A stretch of 64,000 nucleotides of DNA, taken from NCBI RefSeq assembly GCF_024158025.1, contig NZ_JAMZEL010000006.1:248001-312000 (forward strand), in the 5' to 3' direction. The notes under the pieces are model-generated. The model had not been told where the DNA came from. It saw nothing but the letters and a program-made list of their open reading frames with translations, and searched no databases. Made by a program: the position numbers and the translations under genes. This document shows, piece by piece, positions 32,545-42,454 of the stretch (the first letter of the stretch is position 1; every line of letters begins with the position of its first letter). Source of the stretch: Runella salmonicolor (GTDB taxonomy: Bacteria > Bacteroidota > Bacteroidia > Cytophagales > Spirosomataceae).

Positions 32545-34500
32545 CTACCTAGCACTCTTGGCTGAATCCAGCCAGAGTGCTAGGTAAATAATACGACTCA
32601 ACAGCCAATTGTACCGGGTTTTTCTTTGCATCGGCACGTGCTGCTCAAATACAACGTTCACAATTTTTAAAAATAGAGCGCGGTCAATCACCTCCCAAAT
32701 GGCATGGCTTGGCGATATAAATTGCTGATGCGCTGCCAAATAGAGTTGCTGGGCCGAAATCGTACCGTATTCCACAAAGTTGGCTTTGGTAAGTCGAGAA
32801 ACAATTTGAGAAGGCAGAATCGTTTGTAAGCCATTCCGTATCAAACCCCGTCCACGCCCATCATCAAAGCTGATTTTGGCGGGGGTTGACAGTCCTAACT
32901 CTACGACATTTTTGTCGAAGAAAGGAAACGTATATTGATGGCCGTAATAAGCGCCAATGTGATTTAATTGCTCATTACAGATTACATTGGTTGTATTAAG
33001 AATTTGATTGGCCGAAACATGAAACTCCGACGAAATAGAAGCGCTTAATGCTTCGGTAGATTGCTGGAGTCTTGGGGGTGTTTGCTGTTTAAACTCAACA
33101 CTAAATGCGTTGTCAAGAAGGTTTAGATGAACAATTTTAGCTTTGATACGCTGAATGCAATACGCAATAATGGCCGATGTAGAGAGCCCAAGCGCCTGTT
33201 TTGGGATGGACAATGCCTTTAAAAAAGTACTAAATGGATGGGAGCGGAACCGCTTCGTTATATCGCCTCCAATGATGCGCAAGGCGTATTTTTCGTATTT
33301 TGAATGAGTGCTTAAGTCTTCGTTGTTAGCCCCTAAAAAAGCCAAATTTCGCTCAGAGTATGAGGTATATTGCAGGCAGGCCAACCGCAATTCTTGCCAA
33401 TCACTGGTGTCTATTAAGTAATCCAAATACTCAAAACCAGTGGTGATAACACTGTCGCCGTCGTGCCCCGTGAGCATACAATCACAGCCCAGTTGTTGGG
33501 CTTTTATCGAAACACTCAGATGAAAGCTGGACGGAATGATAAAGTGGTCGGGGCGGTCAAATAGCTGATTGATGTTCAGTACTGCATCGAGCACGTCGAC
33601 GGTGGGATGTACGGTGTGGTGTTGAGTATGGTATTGCTTCACGACGGCTTCCACATACATAGATTCATCTGTCGAAGCCAGTTTTGTATCAATGTTGAAG
33701 GTATGGAGGGAAGGGCGTTTTTGCGCTTTAAGCAAGGATTGGGCGAGGCAACTGACCGATGAAGAATCCAAACCACCGCTCAAATGAGCGCCAACACTCA
33801 TTTTGCCTATCATTCGGGTGTCTATGGCAGCGGTAAAATGTTCTTTAAACAACCTTGAATATTCTTCGGGGTGGCTCAATTGACAAAATTTTCCAAGGTT
33901 TGGGTTCCAGTAAGGGGCTAAACGCGCTTTTTCATTGTTTACCTCAAGATAATGCCCGGGCAGAAGGCTGTAAATATTTTCGTAGAACGTTTCTGAACTA
34001 TAAGGGATATACGTGGTGCTCCACGTTAGATATTCTCTGAATTTATACCTATTGGGAACAACTACTATCTCCTCAAGCCCAATCAAGGCTTTAATTTCGG
34101 TGGCAAAGGCAAAAAAACGACCCGGCTGATGTACATAGTAAAAGGGCATGACGCCCAAAATATCTCTGGCACAAACCAGCGCCTGTTGGCGAGTATTCCA
34201 CAAGGTTACGGCGAAATCAGCATTTAACTCATTGAACGCAGCAGGGCCATTCTGAATAAAACCGGAAATAAAAGGTTGATTGATAGACGGGTTGGGAATG
34301 TCAGTATGCGCCACGGCGTAAAAACCAGCGGCAGTGTTTGCTTCAATCGTATTCCCAAACGCTAGCAGTGCTCCTTGGTCAAAGATTTGAGTCGACACCT
34401 CTCCCCGGTGCCTGAGCCTTTGTTTAATATGTGTGAGGTCGTGGGCAGAAACCGCCTTACCATCAAACCGAATCATTCCCGCAATCCCACCCATATTCAT
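32545..34500 (-). CDS. Asparagine-synthetase-like protein, lasso-cyclase candidate
   Basis: A 651-residue protein with an N-terminal glutaminase-like fold and a C-terminal ATP-pyrophosphatase domain. The PP-loop is intact (SGGLDSSS, 241-248). The N-terminus is M(NM)GGIAGMIRFDG, so the Cys nucleophile that true asparagine synthetases have right after Met is replaced by Gly. This loss is typical of beta-lactam synthetases and lasso-peptide cyclases, which activate a substrate carboxylate for cyclisation instead of using glutamine. It is convergent with the small precursor-like gene. The start at 34494 (second ATG) is equally possible. It could also be an ATP-grasp-independent amide synthetase for another product. 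Confidence 0.75.
   Translation of the reverse strand: MNMGGIAGMIRFDGKAVSAHDLTHIKQRLRHRGEVSTQIFDQGALLAFGNTIEANTAAGFYAVAHTDIPNPSINQPFISGFIQNGPAAFNELNADFAVTLWNTRQQALVCARDILGVMPFYYVHQPGRFFAFATEIKALIGLEEIVVVPNRYKFREYLTWSTTYIPYSSETFYENIYSLLPGHYLEVNNEKARLAPYWNPNLGKFCQLSHPEEYSRLFKEHFTAAIDTRMIGKMSVGAHLSGGLDSSSVSCLAQSLLKAQKRPSLHTFNIDTKLASTDESMYVEAVVKQYHTQHHTVHPTVDVLDAVLNINQLFDRPDHFIIPSSFHLSVSIKAQQLGCDCMLTGHDGDSVITTGFEYLDYLIDTSDWQELRLACLQYTSYSERNLAFLGANNEDLSTHSKYEKYALRIIGGDITKRFRSHPFSTFLKALSIPKQALGLSTSAIIAYCIQRIKAKIVHLNLLDNAFSVEFKQQTPPRLQQSTEALSASISSEFHVSANQILNTTNVICNEQLNHIGAYYGHQYTFPFFDKNVVELGLSTPAKISFDDGRGRGLIRNGLQTILPSQIVSRLTKANFVEYGTISAQQLYLAAHQQFISPSHAIWEVIDRALFLKIVNVVFEQHVPMQRKTRYNWLLSRIIYLALWLDSAKSAR
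32547..32585. terminator. Strong hairpin between precursor and cyclase genes
   Basis: A 12-bp stem (ACCTAGCACTCT/AGAGTGCTAGGT) plus an inner 5-bp stem (GGCTG/CAGCC), with one bulged T and a 4-nt loop. It covers the last codons of the cyclase gene. No U tract follows in either direction, so it may stabilise both convergent transcripts. Confidence 0.5.
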
Positions 34501-34590
34501 TAACGAAAAAATAAAGCCAACTCGTGCGCTTTTAGCTCTTCAAGGTACTGATTATCGCCACGGCAAACAATCTTCTGCTGGATTATGTCC

Positions 34591-34621
34591 TTGTAATATC
34601 AGCATTACTTTGTTATCTTTA
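34591..34621 (+). promoter_or_regulatory. Putative promoter upstream of lipoprotein gene
   Basis: TATCTTTA at 34614-34621 resembles the Bacteroidota -7 box TAnnTTTG, with a TTG at 34591-34593, 20 nt upstream. Both lie within the divergent gap before the lipoprotein gene. The match is incomplete. Confidence 0.3.
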
Positions 34622-34662
34622 CCCAAGGTCGCTTTTAGTGGCTGTTTATCAATTGTTTAACG

Positions 34663-35376
34663 ATGTTTAAGAAACACAATCTTTGGTTTTTTTTCTTGCT
34701 GTTTTTCCTTGGCTTGTGCCAAGGATGTCGGCAAAAGAACCATGAACCCACCCCTGATGACGCGGCTTTTTTTCCCCTACAAGTTGGTGATTATTGGGTG
34801 TATCAAGTAACGCAGGAAAAGCATTTGGCCGTTAACTCATCCCTAAAAAGCAGTTATCAATTTCAGAAAAAAATTAGGAGTTCATTGGTTCAAAATGGTC
34901 AATTGTATTATCTGGTTGAAGAGTCTACCCGGCAAACGGAGCAGTCTGCTTGGAAACTTACGGGTATTCACACGGTTTATGGAAGCCTTTCGGAGGTTGT
35001 CAGTCAGGAAAACAACGTGTCAGTCATTGAATTGGTCTTTCCTATCTTACTCACTACTTCTTGGAACCCTAACTTATACAATACCAACCCTGAAGCAGCA
35101 CTGCAATATCAAAATCAAGGTCAACCGTATGCAGTGGGGCCGCGGGCGTTTGATCATACTATTTCGGTGGTGGGGGCCAATGATTCTACCTTGGTCAATC
35201 AATCAAAATATTTGCGGGTTTATGCCCCAAACATTGGTTTGGTGTACCGTGAAGATGTGGCCGTTGCCTTTTGCCAATCGTCGTCTGACTGCATCGGTAA
35301 GGGCATCATTGCGTCGGGTACCACATTCAAATGGGCATTAATTGCGAGCAATCGACTGCTTAATACAGCCAAATAA
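34663..35376 (+). CDS. Lipoprotein of unknown function
   Basis: A 237-residue lipoprotein: MFKKHNLWFFFLLFFLGLCQGC with lipobox LCQGC (Cys22). The mature region begins with a Bacteroidota-style PLQVGDYWVYQVTQE segment and is predicted to be beta-rich. The final third contains CQSSSDCIGKG. No catalytic motif is seen. It is divergent from the cyclase gene, and its last 17 nt overlap the 3' end of the convergent PorU2 gene. Confidence 0.7.
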   Translation: MFKKHNLWFFFLLFFLGLCQGCRQKNHEPTPDDAAFFPLQVGDYWVYQVTQEKHLAVNSSLKSSYQFQKKIRSSLVQNGQLYYLVEESTRQTEQSAWKLTGIHTVYGSLSEVVSQENNVSVIELVFPILLTTSWNPNLYNTNPEAALQYQNQGQPYAVGPRAFDHTISVVGANDSTLVNQSKYLRVYAPNIGLVYREDVAVAFCQSSSDCIGKGIIASGTTFKWALIASNRLLNTAK

Positions 35377-38300
35377 GTTTTCCCGTATGTGTTTCAGCTT
35401 GCCCGTTTTTTCGGATTAATCGTAATTTGTAGATGTAGTGCCCGGGGGCTTTTGCCTGCCACAGAAAAGTGTTTTTACCCGCTTCGATGGGGTAATTGCC
35501 ATCGAAAACCAGTAAGCCCAATAGGTTATAAATGGTCAGTCGCGACTCGGTCGGCAGTTCCTCTCCGTTCAGGTTCAACTCAAACTTGACGTATGAAATG
35601 GCTGGGTTGGGATAAGCCAAAAAAGTAATGGGGGCATTGGAAACTAAAGAGTTGAGCCATAGGGTATAGGGGTTTTTTGTTCGATTGCCAGAGGCGTCTT
35701 TCCCAAAAATGATGAGCTGGTAAGTGTTGCCTTCTTCAAGGTCTAAATGGGTAGTGGCCCGCAGCTGATTGCCAGCAATAGCGGTAATTTGCAGTAATTT
35801 GGGAGGGATTTTTTGGGGGCTACAAGTACTGCACGCCACTAAATAAACCTCAAAAGCACTTAAATCATTGACTGATAATGGGTTCTCATCTATGAGGTAA
35901 ATAGCTATTTTGGGTTTTGTGTCAACAATGGCGTAGTTTTCTTTCATGGCCCCGTTAATAAAAACACTCAGTACTGGACTGACCACATCTGGCAATAGAT
36001 TGGGCGGAAAACTGCTACCAGTTGCTTGCGTCCAATCAATCAGGAGGGTTGCGTTATTATTGGCTTTGCTCAGTTCAATAACTTGGTTGTTGGGGTCAAT
36101 GCTTACTTCAATTTTTTGTAATGCTGTATCTGTCGGTATGGTATGATACACCGTATCGCGGTAACGAAAAGCGTTTACGGACAGAACTTTTTCGGTGGAG
36201 ACTTTTCCCGTCGTTTTCAGTAACAATGAAACAGGTTGCTCAGGTACAAATCTGCCTAAATTACTAATTGGAATGACCACTCGAATCGAATCACTGTTTT
36301 TGAGCATACTACCCCTGACCGAAGATTGAATATAGACATCCTTTTGTTCCACGGCAAAATCGGGGCTTGACAATGGATAGGGGGTATATGCGGGGTCTCC
36401 CTGAAGCACCATTTGCAACAAAACAGATACGTCAAAAGCAGTAATGCTCTCTTTTTCAATGGTTTGGTTGAGTAGTTGTTGGGTTTTGCCCAGCGACAAC
36501 CCAAAGGTGTTTGCGTTGGTAAATAAATGGCCGTACAGTTTAGTTAAGTAGCGGGTGGTGGGTGCTTCGTAGCTGTAATAGGAGTGGGCGAGTACTGCGC
36601 CTGCGCCTTTTTCGGGGGCCAACAGCCAGTCGGTGGAGAGGGTATTAAAACGAGAAAAAATCTCCCCAACCCCACAACCGTTAAAAATCATGAGGGGATA
36701 AAATCGGTTGCGAAGCCCGTTTTCGGGCGGGGAAGCAAACCCAAAATTCATGTCGGTAATAGCGGGGCCCGCGTGGCCAATAAAGGTGATTAGGCTGGTG
36801 CCTTCGTTAACAACTGGTACAATATCAATGGATTCTACCTTTTCGTAGGGGTTGCTTTTGTGAAAGGATGTTACCTTTCCCCCCACGAATCCATTTCTAA
36901 ATATATCTCCCAAACGTTGGATTGTGGCTTGCAAACTCTGCGCTTCGTCGTGGGTTTTTCCTCCGCTGATGTGTACGATGTGTTTACGCCTCAAATCCTC
37001 AAATTTTGTCCCCTCAAACTGTTTGAGTTTGGCCAGATAGGACAAAACCTGCTCGTTGGTGGTTACGTTGAGTCTACCCGTGGGTATAGCGGGGGTGTTG
37101 GCCGAAAAACCTTTTAAGCCTGCCGTCAACAAAATATCGGAGCCTGGATAACCGATGGTGGGCACTAAATCATCGGTGGCTGTTTTGACAAAATAGGGGT
37201 AACTACAGGCTTTACCGATTAGCAGTAAATTTTTTGCCGCCGTATTTGCCAGCATAAAGTCCGCAAAACGTCGTAGGGCCAACGGACTCCGCTCGCCGTA
37301 GTTAAAGGCATCATAGAGAGAATCAGCTTCTACAATCAGTAGCTTGTACCCTCCCCCTGGCGCGGAGGCCCGGTAGTCGGCATAGGCTTTGGCTGATTGT
37401 TTGAGCGAAGCGTGGGTGATAATTACGTAATCCGTTGATGCAGAGAAGGTCAAATGAAATTTGACTGGCGCAATCGCCATTGGTTTCAACGACTGAGTCG
37501 TCAACAGAATGTCGCGGTTGCGGGTTGTTTCATCAACCACTATCTGCGCTTGGCCGTCACGAATGTCCGAAATTAAGAGACGGCAATCGGTTTTGTCAGT
37601 AATATCATAGGCCGTGGCGGTCGTGGGCACATTTTGTACCAAGAGTAAAGCAGACCGACGGGCGTTGGCCAGCAGGTGAAATACCTTGGAGGAGGCCCCC
37701 GCCATGTCGAACGCCTGCGGATAGGATAACTTAACGTAGGTAATTGAAAATTGATTTTTAATGTTGGTTTTTTGGGGCTCAAAACGTACGCTAAGGCGTT
37801 GGTTGCGCACCGAACTTGCCGCAATGGTGGTTTGGAATGTTTGGCTCATATATCCCCAAAAATCCAAAGAGGCTAGGGTGGTTTGGGGATTGGTGTCTAC
37901 TTGAATCTCAATCTGATGAAACAGATTATCCCGACCGTTGATCATGCCTTCTAGTTTGATGGGCCAATTGGTCACGATTGGATTCATCAATTTGAAATGA
38001 ACCACCCCCACGGAGTCGGTTGTCAGGAGGTTTCCGGACCATCCTTCTCCGGGCTCAAAATAACTTTGTTGGAGCGTAGGTTCGATGCCTTTCAGACTGT
38101 TAAAAGTATATTCTTTTGTAAAAGCTTGGACGGTCTCTTCAAGGTGGAATTTTTCGGGAATAAGGCCTTGTGCTGAGGTATTTAACTCCAAAATTCGTTT
38201 GCCAGCAGAGGACGGATGGATGGTTAGGAAATAGGCGGCAACGTCCGAAAATAGCGTTTGATAGGGGTGTAGCCTTTTTTGGGGCCGATAAAGCAGCGAA

Positions 38301-38644
38301 TCTTGGCTCCCGTCGTTGCCTTCGCCGTAAAATTCAAGGTAATCAGGGTCGTCAAAAATCCCGTTTTGTTGGCCTACAATGCGGATGGCTATTTCCTTTC
38401 CTCGCCAGAATAATTGCCAATGCGTAGGGTCTGTCTGGAGAAAAGCAGGGTCGGCGTTTTTAATATCCTGATAACTGATACGATAAATTCCCGATTGCGT
38501 AATTGAAAATTTTAAATATTTCTGATTGGGCTTAATCCATTCGTTAACCAACTGACTTTGAGCATTCAATGTCAGGGTATTGAAACACAACCACGCCAGA
38601 AGTATTGTTTTTACAATTACTAAACGCAACACAGTTTTAGGCAT
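35360..38644 (-). CDS. PorU2-type gingipain-fold (C25) T9SS peptidase
   Basis: A 1094-residue exported protein with a signal peptide and an N-terminal beta region (SITQSGIYRISYQDI). A C25-type caspase-like domain has H624 (FIGHAGP) and C657 (FNGCGVGE), 33 residues apart, the same spacing as in gingipains. A C-terminal T9SS sorting domain follows (AYPNPAISYVKFEL to the end). This architecture matches PorU2 proteins, proposed sortase-like relatives of PorU in Bacteroidota. Activity and substrate are inferred. No other T9SS machinery genes are linked here. Confidence 0.85.
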   Translation of the reverse strand: MPKTVLRLVIVKTILLAWLCFNTLTLNAQSQLVNEWIKPNQKYLKFSITQSGIYRISYQDIKNADPAFLQTDPTHWQLFWRGKEIAIRIVGQQNGIFDDPDYLEFYGEGNDGSQDSLLYRPQKRLHPYQTLFSDVAAYFLTIHPSSAGKRILELNTSAQGLIPEKFHLEETVQAFTKEYTFNSLKGIEPTLQQSYFEPGEGWSGNLLTTDSVGVVHFKLMNPIVTNWPIKLEGMINGRDNLFHQIEIQVDTNPQTTLASLDFWGYMSQTFQTTIAASSVRNQRLSVRFEPQKTNIKNQFSITYVKLSYPQAFDMAGASSKVFHLLANARRSALLLVQNVPTTATAYDITDKTDCRLLISDIRDGQAQIVVDETTRNRDILLTTQSLKPMAIAPVKFHLTFSASTDYVIITHASLKQSAKAYADYRASAPGGGYKLLIVEADSLYDAFNYGERSPLALRRFADFMLANTAAKNLLLIGKACSYPYFVKTATDDLVPTIGYPGSDILLTAGLKGFSANTPAIPTGRLNVTTNEQVLSYLAKLKQFEGTKFEDLRRKHIVHISGGKTHDEAQSLQATIQRLGDIFRNGFVGGKVTSFHKSNPYEKVESIDIVPVVNEGTSLITFIGHAGPAITDMNFGFASPPENGLRNRFYPLMIFNGCGVGEIFSRFNTLSTDWLLAPEKGAGAVLAHSYYSYEAPTTRYLTKLYGHLFTNANTFGLSLGKTQQLLNQTIEKESITAFDVSVLLQMVLQGDPAYTPYPLSSPDFAVEQKDVYIQSSVRGSMLKNSDSIRVVIPISNLGRFVPEQPVSLLLKTTGKVSTEKVLSVNAFRYRDTVYHTIPTDTALQKIEVSIDPNNQVIELSKANNNATLLIDWTQATGSSFPPNLLPDVVSPVLSVFINGAMKENYAIVDTKPKIAIYLIDENPLSVNDLSAFEVYLVACSTCSPQKIPPKLLQITAIAGNQLRATTHLDLEEGNTYQLIIFGKDASGNRTKNPYTLWLNSLVSNAPITFLAYPNPAISYVKFELNLNGEELPTESRLTIYNLLGLLVFDGNYPIEAGKNTFLWQAKAPGHYIYKLRLIRKNGQAETHTGKLIWLY

Positions 38645-38724
38645 AACACAGATTTGTACGGTAACGTGAGAGAAATTATAGCTGGTTGAATTTGAGCATC
38701 TTTAATTTGTTATTATGGAATGCT

Positions 38725-41700
38725 TTATTGGGCCGGAATATAAATATCGAACTGAGCACCTTTATCTGGTTTGCCCGTGGCGGTGATGGTTCCGTTGTGA
38801 TTCTCAACGATTTTTTTGACAATGGCCAGCCCAATACCTGTTCCATTGTATTGTTCATGTTCATGCAGGCGTTGAAAAACTTCAAAGATTCGTTCGCTAT
38901 ATTGGGGGTCAAAGCCGATACCGTTGTCGGTGACCGTGATGTGGCAATATTTTTTTTCGGGCAAAAGTTTTTCGTTCTTCAATTTATCCCCACTTACAAC
39001 CCTACTTTTTATCACTACGTGGGGGGGGCGATTAGGATTTGAAAATTTAAGGGCGTTGCCAATGAGGTTTTGCAGGAGTTGACGAAACTGAAACGCGATG
39101 ACGGGGGCGGAACCGAGATGGACTAGGTCGAAGGTGGCGTGTTTTTCTTGGATAGTTTCGCTTAGTTCGGTCAGTACTTCCTCCACAATGGGGCGGAGAT
39201 TTGTACTTTCAAATTTTCGGGCTTCGGTATTAAAACGGGTAAACAACAGTAAATCATTGATTAGTTGTTGCATTCTTTCGGCCGAATTCAGGATGCGTCT
39301 AAAATAATCTTTGCCGCCAGCGGTTAAGTTTTGGCTTTCGTGGTCGTCGAGGTACCGGGCCAGCAGTTGTATTTTGCGCAGCGGTTCTTGTAGGTCATGG
39401 CTTGCTACATAAGAAAAAGATTCAAGCTCCTTGATGAGTTTCTGAAGGCTGTTGTTTTTTTCTACGAGCTTTTCATTGGCCTCTTTCAACTCGGACGTTC
39501 GTTCGATGACGGCCTTTTTTAGTTCGTCTTTTAGTTTTTTATGCTGTTGAATTTCCGTGTGGGTACCTACCCACAGCATCGATGGTTTCCCGTCTTCGGC
39601 TTTATACGCTAATCCCCGGCTCAAGTGCCAGCGGTATTCGCCTTCCTTATTCAATAATCGGTGTTCGAGTTCAAATTCAGTACCAGTAGCCAGCGAGTGC
39701 TGCCACTTGCTTTTGTATTCTTCCCACTCGTCGGGGTGGATTATTTTTTTCCATCCCCACTCTTTGAGTTCATCCACCGAAAGTCCCGTGTAGTCGAGCC
39801 AAACGTCATTAAAAAAGTTGAGGTTGCCTTCTTCGTCGGTGGCCCATACTTTTTGCGGAATCGAATTGGTAATGAATTGGTAGCGTTTTTGGATTTCTAT
39901 CCGAGCTTCTTCGGCGCGGGCTTGTTCTGTTATATCTTCAATTGCGAGCAGGATTAATTTCTCCGAATTTCCCTCTTTTATTTCACGGGCATTGAGCCGC
40001 ATTCTTCGTTCGCCAATGTTATAAAATGTATGCGTCAGCTCTAAATTGTCGAAAGTTGATTTTTCGGGAAGGATATTTTCAAGCAGTTCTTTCAAGACTG
40101 GGATGTTCCAGTCCTTGTGGCCTATTTCGTAGATTAACTTCCCTTCGGTATCGGCGGCGTTTACCTTGAAGGCATGGTAATAAGAAAGGTTGGCGGTTTT
40201 TACCCGCAGGTGTTTATCCAGCACCAGCAGGGGCTCGCGTATGGTGGCAATGATACCTTCGGCATAATCCCGGGCCGTCGTTATTTGCTCATTCAAGCTG
40301 CTTAGTTCGCGGTTGACCACCGTCAGTTCTTCGTTGGTGCTTTGGAGTTCTTCCTTACCCGTTTCCAATTCTTCGTTGAGGCTTTGCAACTCTTCGTTGC
40401 CACTCAATAATTCTTCGTTGGCGCTTTGAAGTTCTTCGCTCAAGGCCTCTTGGTCTTGCGTTATGGCGCGCATATCTTCGCGGGTTTGGATGAGTTCCTG
40501 CTCAAATTGCCGAATGCGAAGGTCTTTATCGTCTAAGACTGTTTTGGTTGCTTTTTTGGGGCGGCCTGTTGGAGGGAGGGAGTCAACGGCGTTTGTTTCA
40601 TGAAAAAGAATCAAATAGTGTTGTTCAGGCGTGCCCGGCAGGGGTAAAATTTCGATAGAAATGGTACGTAGGCTGCCATCGGTCCGGAACGGAATAATCT
40701 CTTTGATTACGCGCGCTTTGTCTTTTTTTGCTTTGTAGAGAAGATTGCGCAGCTCAAAGGCCAGTCCGTGTTTGGCCAGAAGCAACAAATTATGGGTAGG
40801 TTTGCCCGATGTCTGTTCTAAATAGGGACCCGTAATGCCGCGAAAATGCACAATGTCCATGTCTTCATTGATGACCACTCCCGCGGGAGTATACCGGCTG
40901 AGAATAAGGTCGTCGGCAATTTTTTGAAAATCGGTGCGCATGTTTTCGTTTTTGGAATGAGCAAAGCTCAGATTCAACTCGCTTCGTTGGCCAGCCATTG
41001 GCATAAACCGACCAGGGCCTTCTTTGCGGGTGAACACTTTATCATCTTTGGCAGCCATTGAAAAAAGGTCAGGGACACTGCTGACCGTTTCTAATTTACC
41101 GAGCAATAAATATCCTTTGGGGTTTAATGAATAGTGAAATGTGGTAAATGCTTTTTTTTGGAGGTAGGGTTCGAGGTAAATCATCACATTGCGGCAACTG
41201 ATCAAATCCATTTTGCTAAAAGGGGGATCTTTTAAAAAATTGTGCGTGGCAAACACGCACATATCCCGCACGGATTTATTGATTTGGTAATTGCCGTTTT
41301 TTTTGACGAAGAATTTTTGCAGGCGTTCGGGGGTCAGGCTTTCTATTTCACTTTTTGAATAGGTTCCGATGCGTGCCTTTGCAATGGCAGGTTCGCTCAA
41401 ATCGCTGGCAAAAAGTTGCACTCGTTCGGTGGTATTGCCCAAAAACTCAGTCAAACACATGGCCATGGAATAGGCTTCCTGTCCGGTGCTGCAACCTGCT
41501 ATCCAGATATGAATGGCCTCTCCTGCGCTTTTGTTTTTCAAAATAAGCGGAAAAACCGTTTCGCATAAATTATCAAATACCTGCGGGTCCCGGAAAAAAG
41601 AGGTGACGGGAATCAGTAAATCTTGGTATAAAGCATCCTGCTCCTGTTTGTTGTCCTTTAAAAAAACCAGATAGGCCGCGGTATCTTCATTTTTGTTAAT

Positions 41701-42447
41701 GGCCATTCGGCGCAGGATTCGGCGGCGGACGGTCGTTTGTTTATAATACGTAAAGTCAGTTCCTTTCCGGATGCGCAGCACTGCAAGGATTTGTTTGACC
41801 AGCTCCTTTTCAGTTTCTTCGGCGTTGGGGTCTTTGGTGCTGTCTGAGCGAAGAATCCGAATGATGTCCGACAGTTTTTGCGGGATTTCGTCGGGTGGGA
41901 GAATAAAGTCGACCACCCCGGCCTGGACGGCGCTTTTGGGCATACCTTCGTAGGCGGCCGAGGCCTCATCCTGCGCAAACGTAATACCTCCGTGGTCTTT
42001 AATGGCCTTCAGGCCCCCTGTGCCGTCGCTGCCCGTGCCCGACAACACAACGCCGATGGCGTGGCTTTGGTGAACTTCGGCCAGAGAGGTAAAAAAAATG
42101 TCGATGGGGAGATTGAGCTCGTTTTTTTGGGTAACGCGCGGACTCAGTTGCAATATTCCGTCGTTGGCCACCAGCATCTTATTGCTGGGTAAAATATAAA
42201 TATGGTCAGGCTCCACCTTAATGTCGTCGGAGATTTCTACGACGGGAATGGTCGTTACTTTTTGTAGCAAATCAGGCAGTAGGCTTTCGTGGTTGGGGGC
42301 TAAATGCTGCACCAGTACGAAGGCAATTCCTGATTTTTCGGGAATGGCTTTGAGCAATTTCCGGAAGGCCTCCAATCCGCCTGCTGATGCACCGATGCCC
42401 ACTACTGGAAACAAATTGGTGGACAATACTTTTTCGTCAGCTTTCAT
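38725..42447 (-). CDS. CheB-CheR-PAS-histidine kinase fusion
   Basis: A 1240-residue multidomain signalling protein. It starts with a CheB methylesterase domain (FPVVGIGASAGGLEA), followed by a CheR methyltransferase domain (CSTGQEAYSMAM; FASDLSEPAI). Then come a coiled segment of NEEL repeats (ELQSANEELLSGNEEL), one or more PAS domains (WATDEEGNLNFFNDVW), a HisKA with the phospho-acceptor H1017 in ASHDLQEPL, and a HATPase domain (NLIGNALKFSN). The ATG at 42447 is chosen because the longer frame starting at 42537 would overlap the upstream regulator gene. The methyl-transfer substrate is unknown. It is probably co-transcribed with the response regulator. Confidence 0.93.
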   Translation of the reverse strand: MKADEKVLSTNLFPVVGIGASAGGLEAFRKLLKAIPEKSGIAFVLVQHLAPNHESLLPDLLQKVTTIPVVEISDDIKVEPDHIYILPSNKMLVANDGILQLSPRVTQKNELNLPIDIFFTSLAEVHQSHAIGVVLSGTGSDGTGGLKAIKDHGGITFAQDEASAAYEGMPKSAVQAGVVDFILPPDEIPQKLSDIIRILRSDSTKDPNAEETEKELVKQILAVLRIRKGTDFTYYKQTTVRRRILRRMAINKNEDTAAYLVFLKDNKQEQDALYQDLLIPVTSFFRDPQVFDNLCETVFPLILKNKSAGEAIHIWIAGCSTGQEAYSMAMCLTEFLGNTTERVQLFASDLSEPAIAKARIGTYSKSEIESLTPERLQKFFVKKNGNYQINKSVRDMCVFATHNFLKDPPFSKMDLISCRNVMIYLEPYLQKKAFTTFHYSLNPKGYLLLGKLETVSSVPDLFSMAAKDDKVFTRKEGPGRFMPMAGQRSELNLSFAHSKNENMRTDFQKIADDLILSRYTPAGVVINEDMDIVHFRGITGPYLEQTSGKPTHNLLLLAKHGLAFELRNLLYKAKKDKARVIKEIIPFRTDGSLRTISIEILPLPGTPEQHYLILFHETNAVDSLPPTGRPKKATKTVLDDKDLRIRQFEQELIQTREDMRAITQDQEALSEELQSANEELLSGNEELQSLNEELETGKEELQSTNEELTVVNRELSSLNEQITTARDYAEGIIATIREPLLVLDKHLRVKTANLSYYHAFKVNAADTEGKLIYEIGHKDWNIPVLKELLENILPEKSTFDNLELTHTFYNIGERRMRLNAREIKEGNSEKLILLAIEDITEQARAEEARIEIQKRYQFITNSIPQKVWATDEEGNLNFFNDVWLDYTGLSVDELKEWGWKKIIHPDEWEEYKSKWQHSLATGTEFELEHRLLNKEGEYRWHLSRGLAYKAEDGKPSMLWVGTHTEIQQHKKLKDELKKAVIERTSELKEANEKLVEKNNSLQKLIKELESFSYVASHDLQEPLRKIQLLARYLDDHESQNLTAGGKDYFRRILNSAERMQQLINDLLLFTRFNTEARKFESTNLRPIVEEVLTELSETIQEKHATFDLVHLGSAPVIAFQFRQLLQNLIGNALKFSNPNRPPHVVIKSRVVSGDKLKNEKLLPEKKYCHITVTDNGIGFDPQYSERIFEVFQRLHEHEQYNGTGIGLAIVKKIVENHNGTITATGKPDKGAQFDIYIPAQ

Positions 42448-42454
42448 ACGCTCA

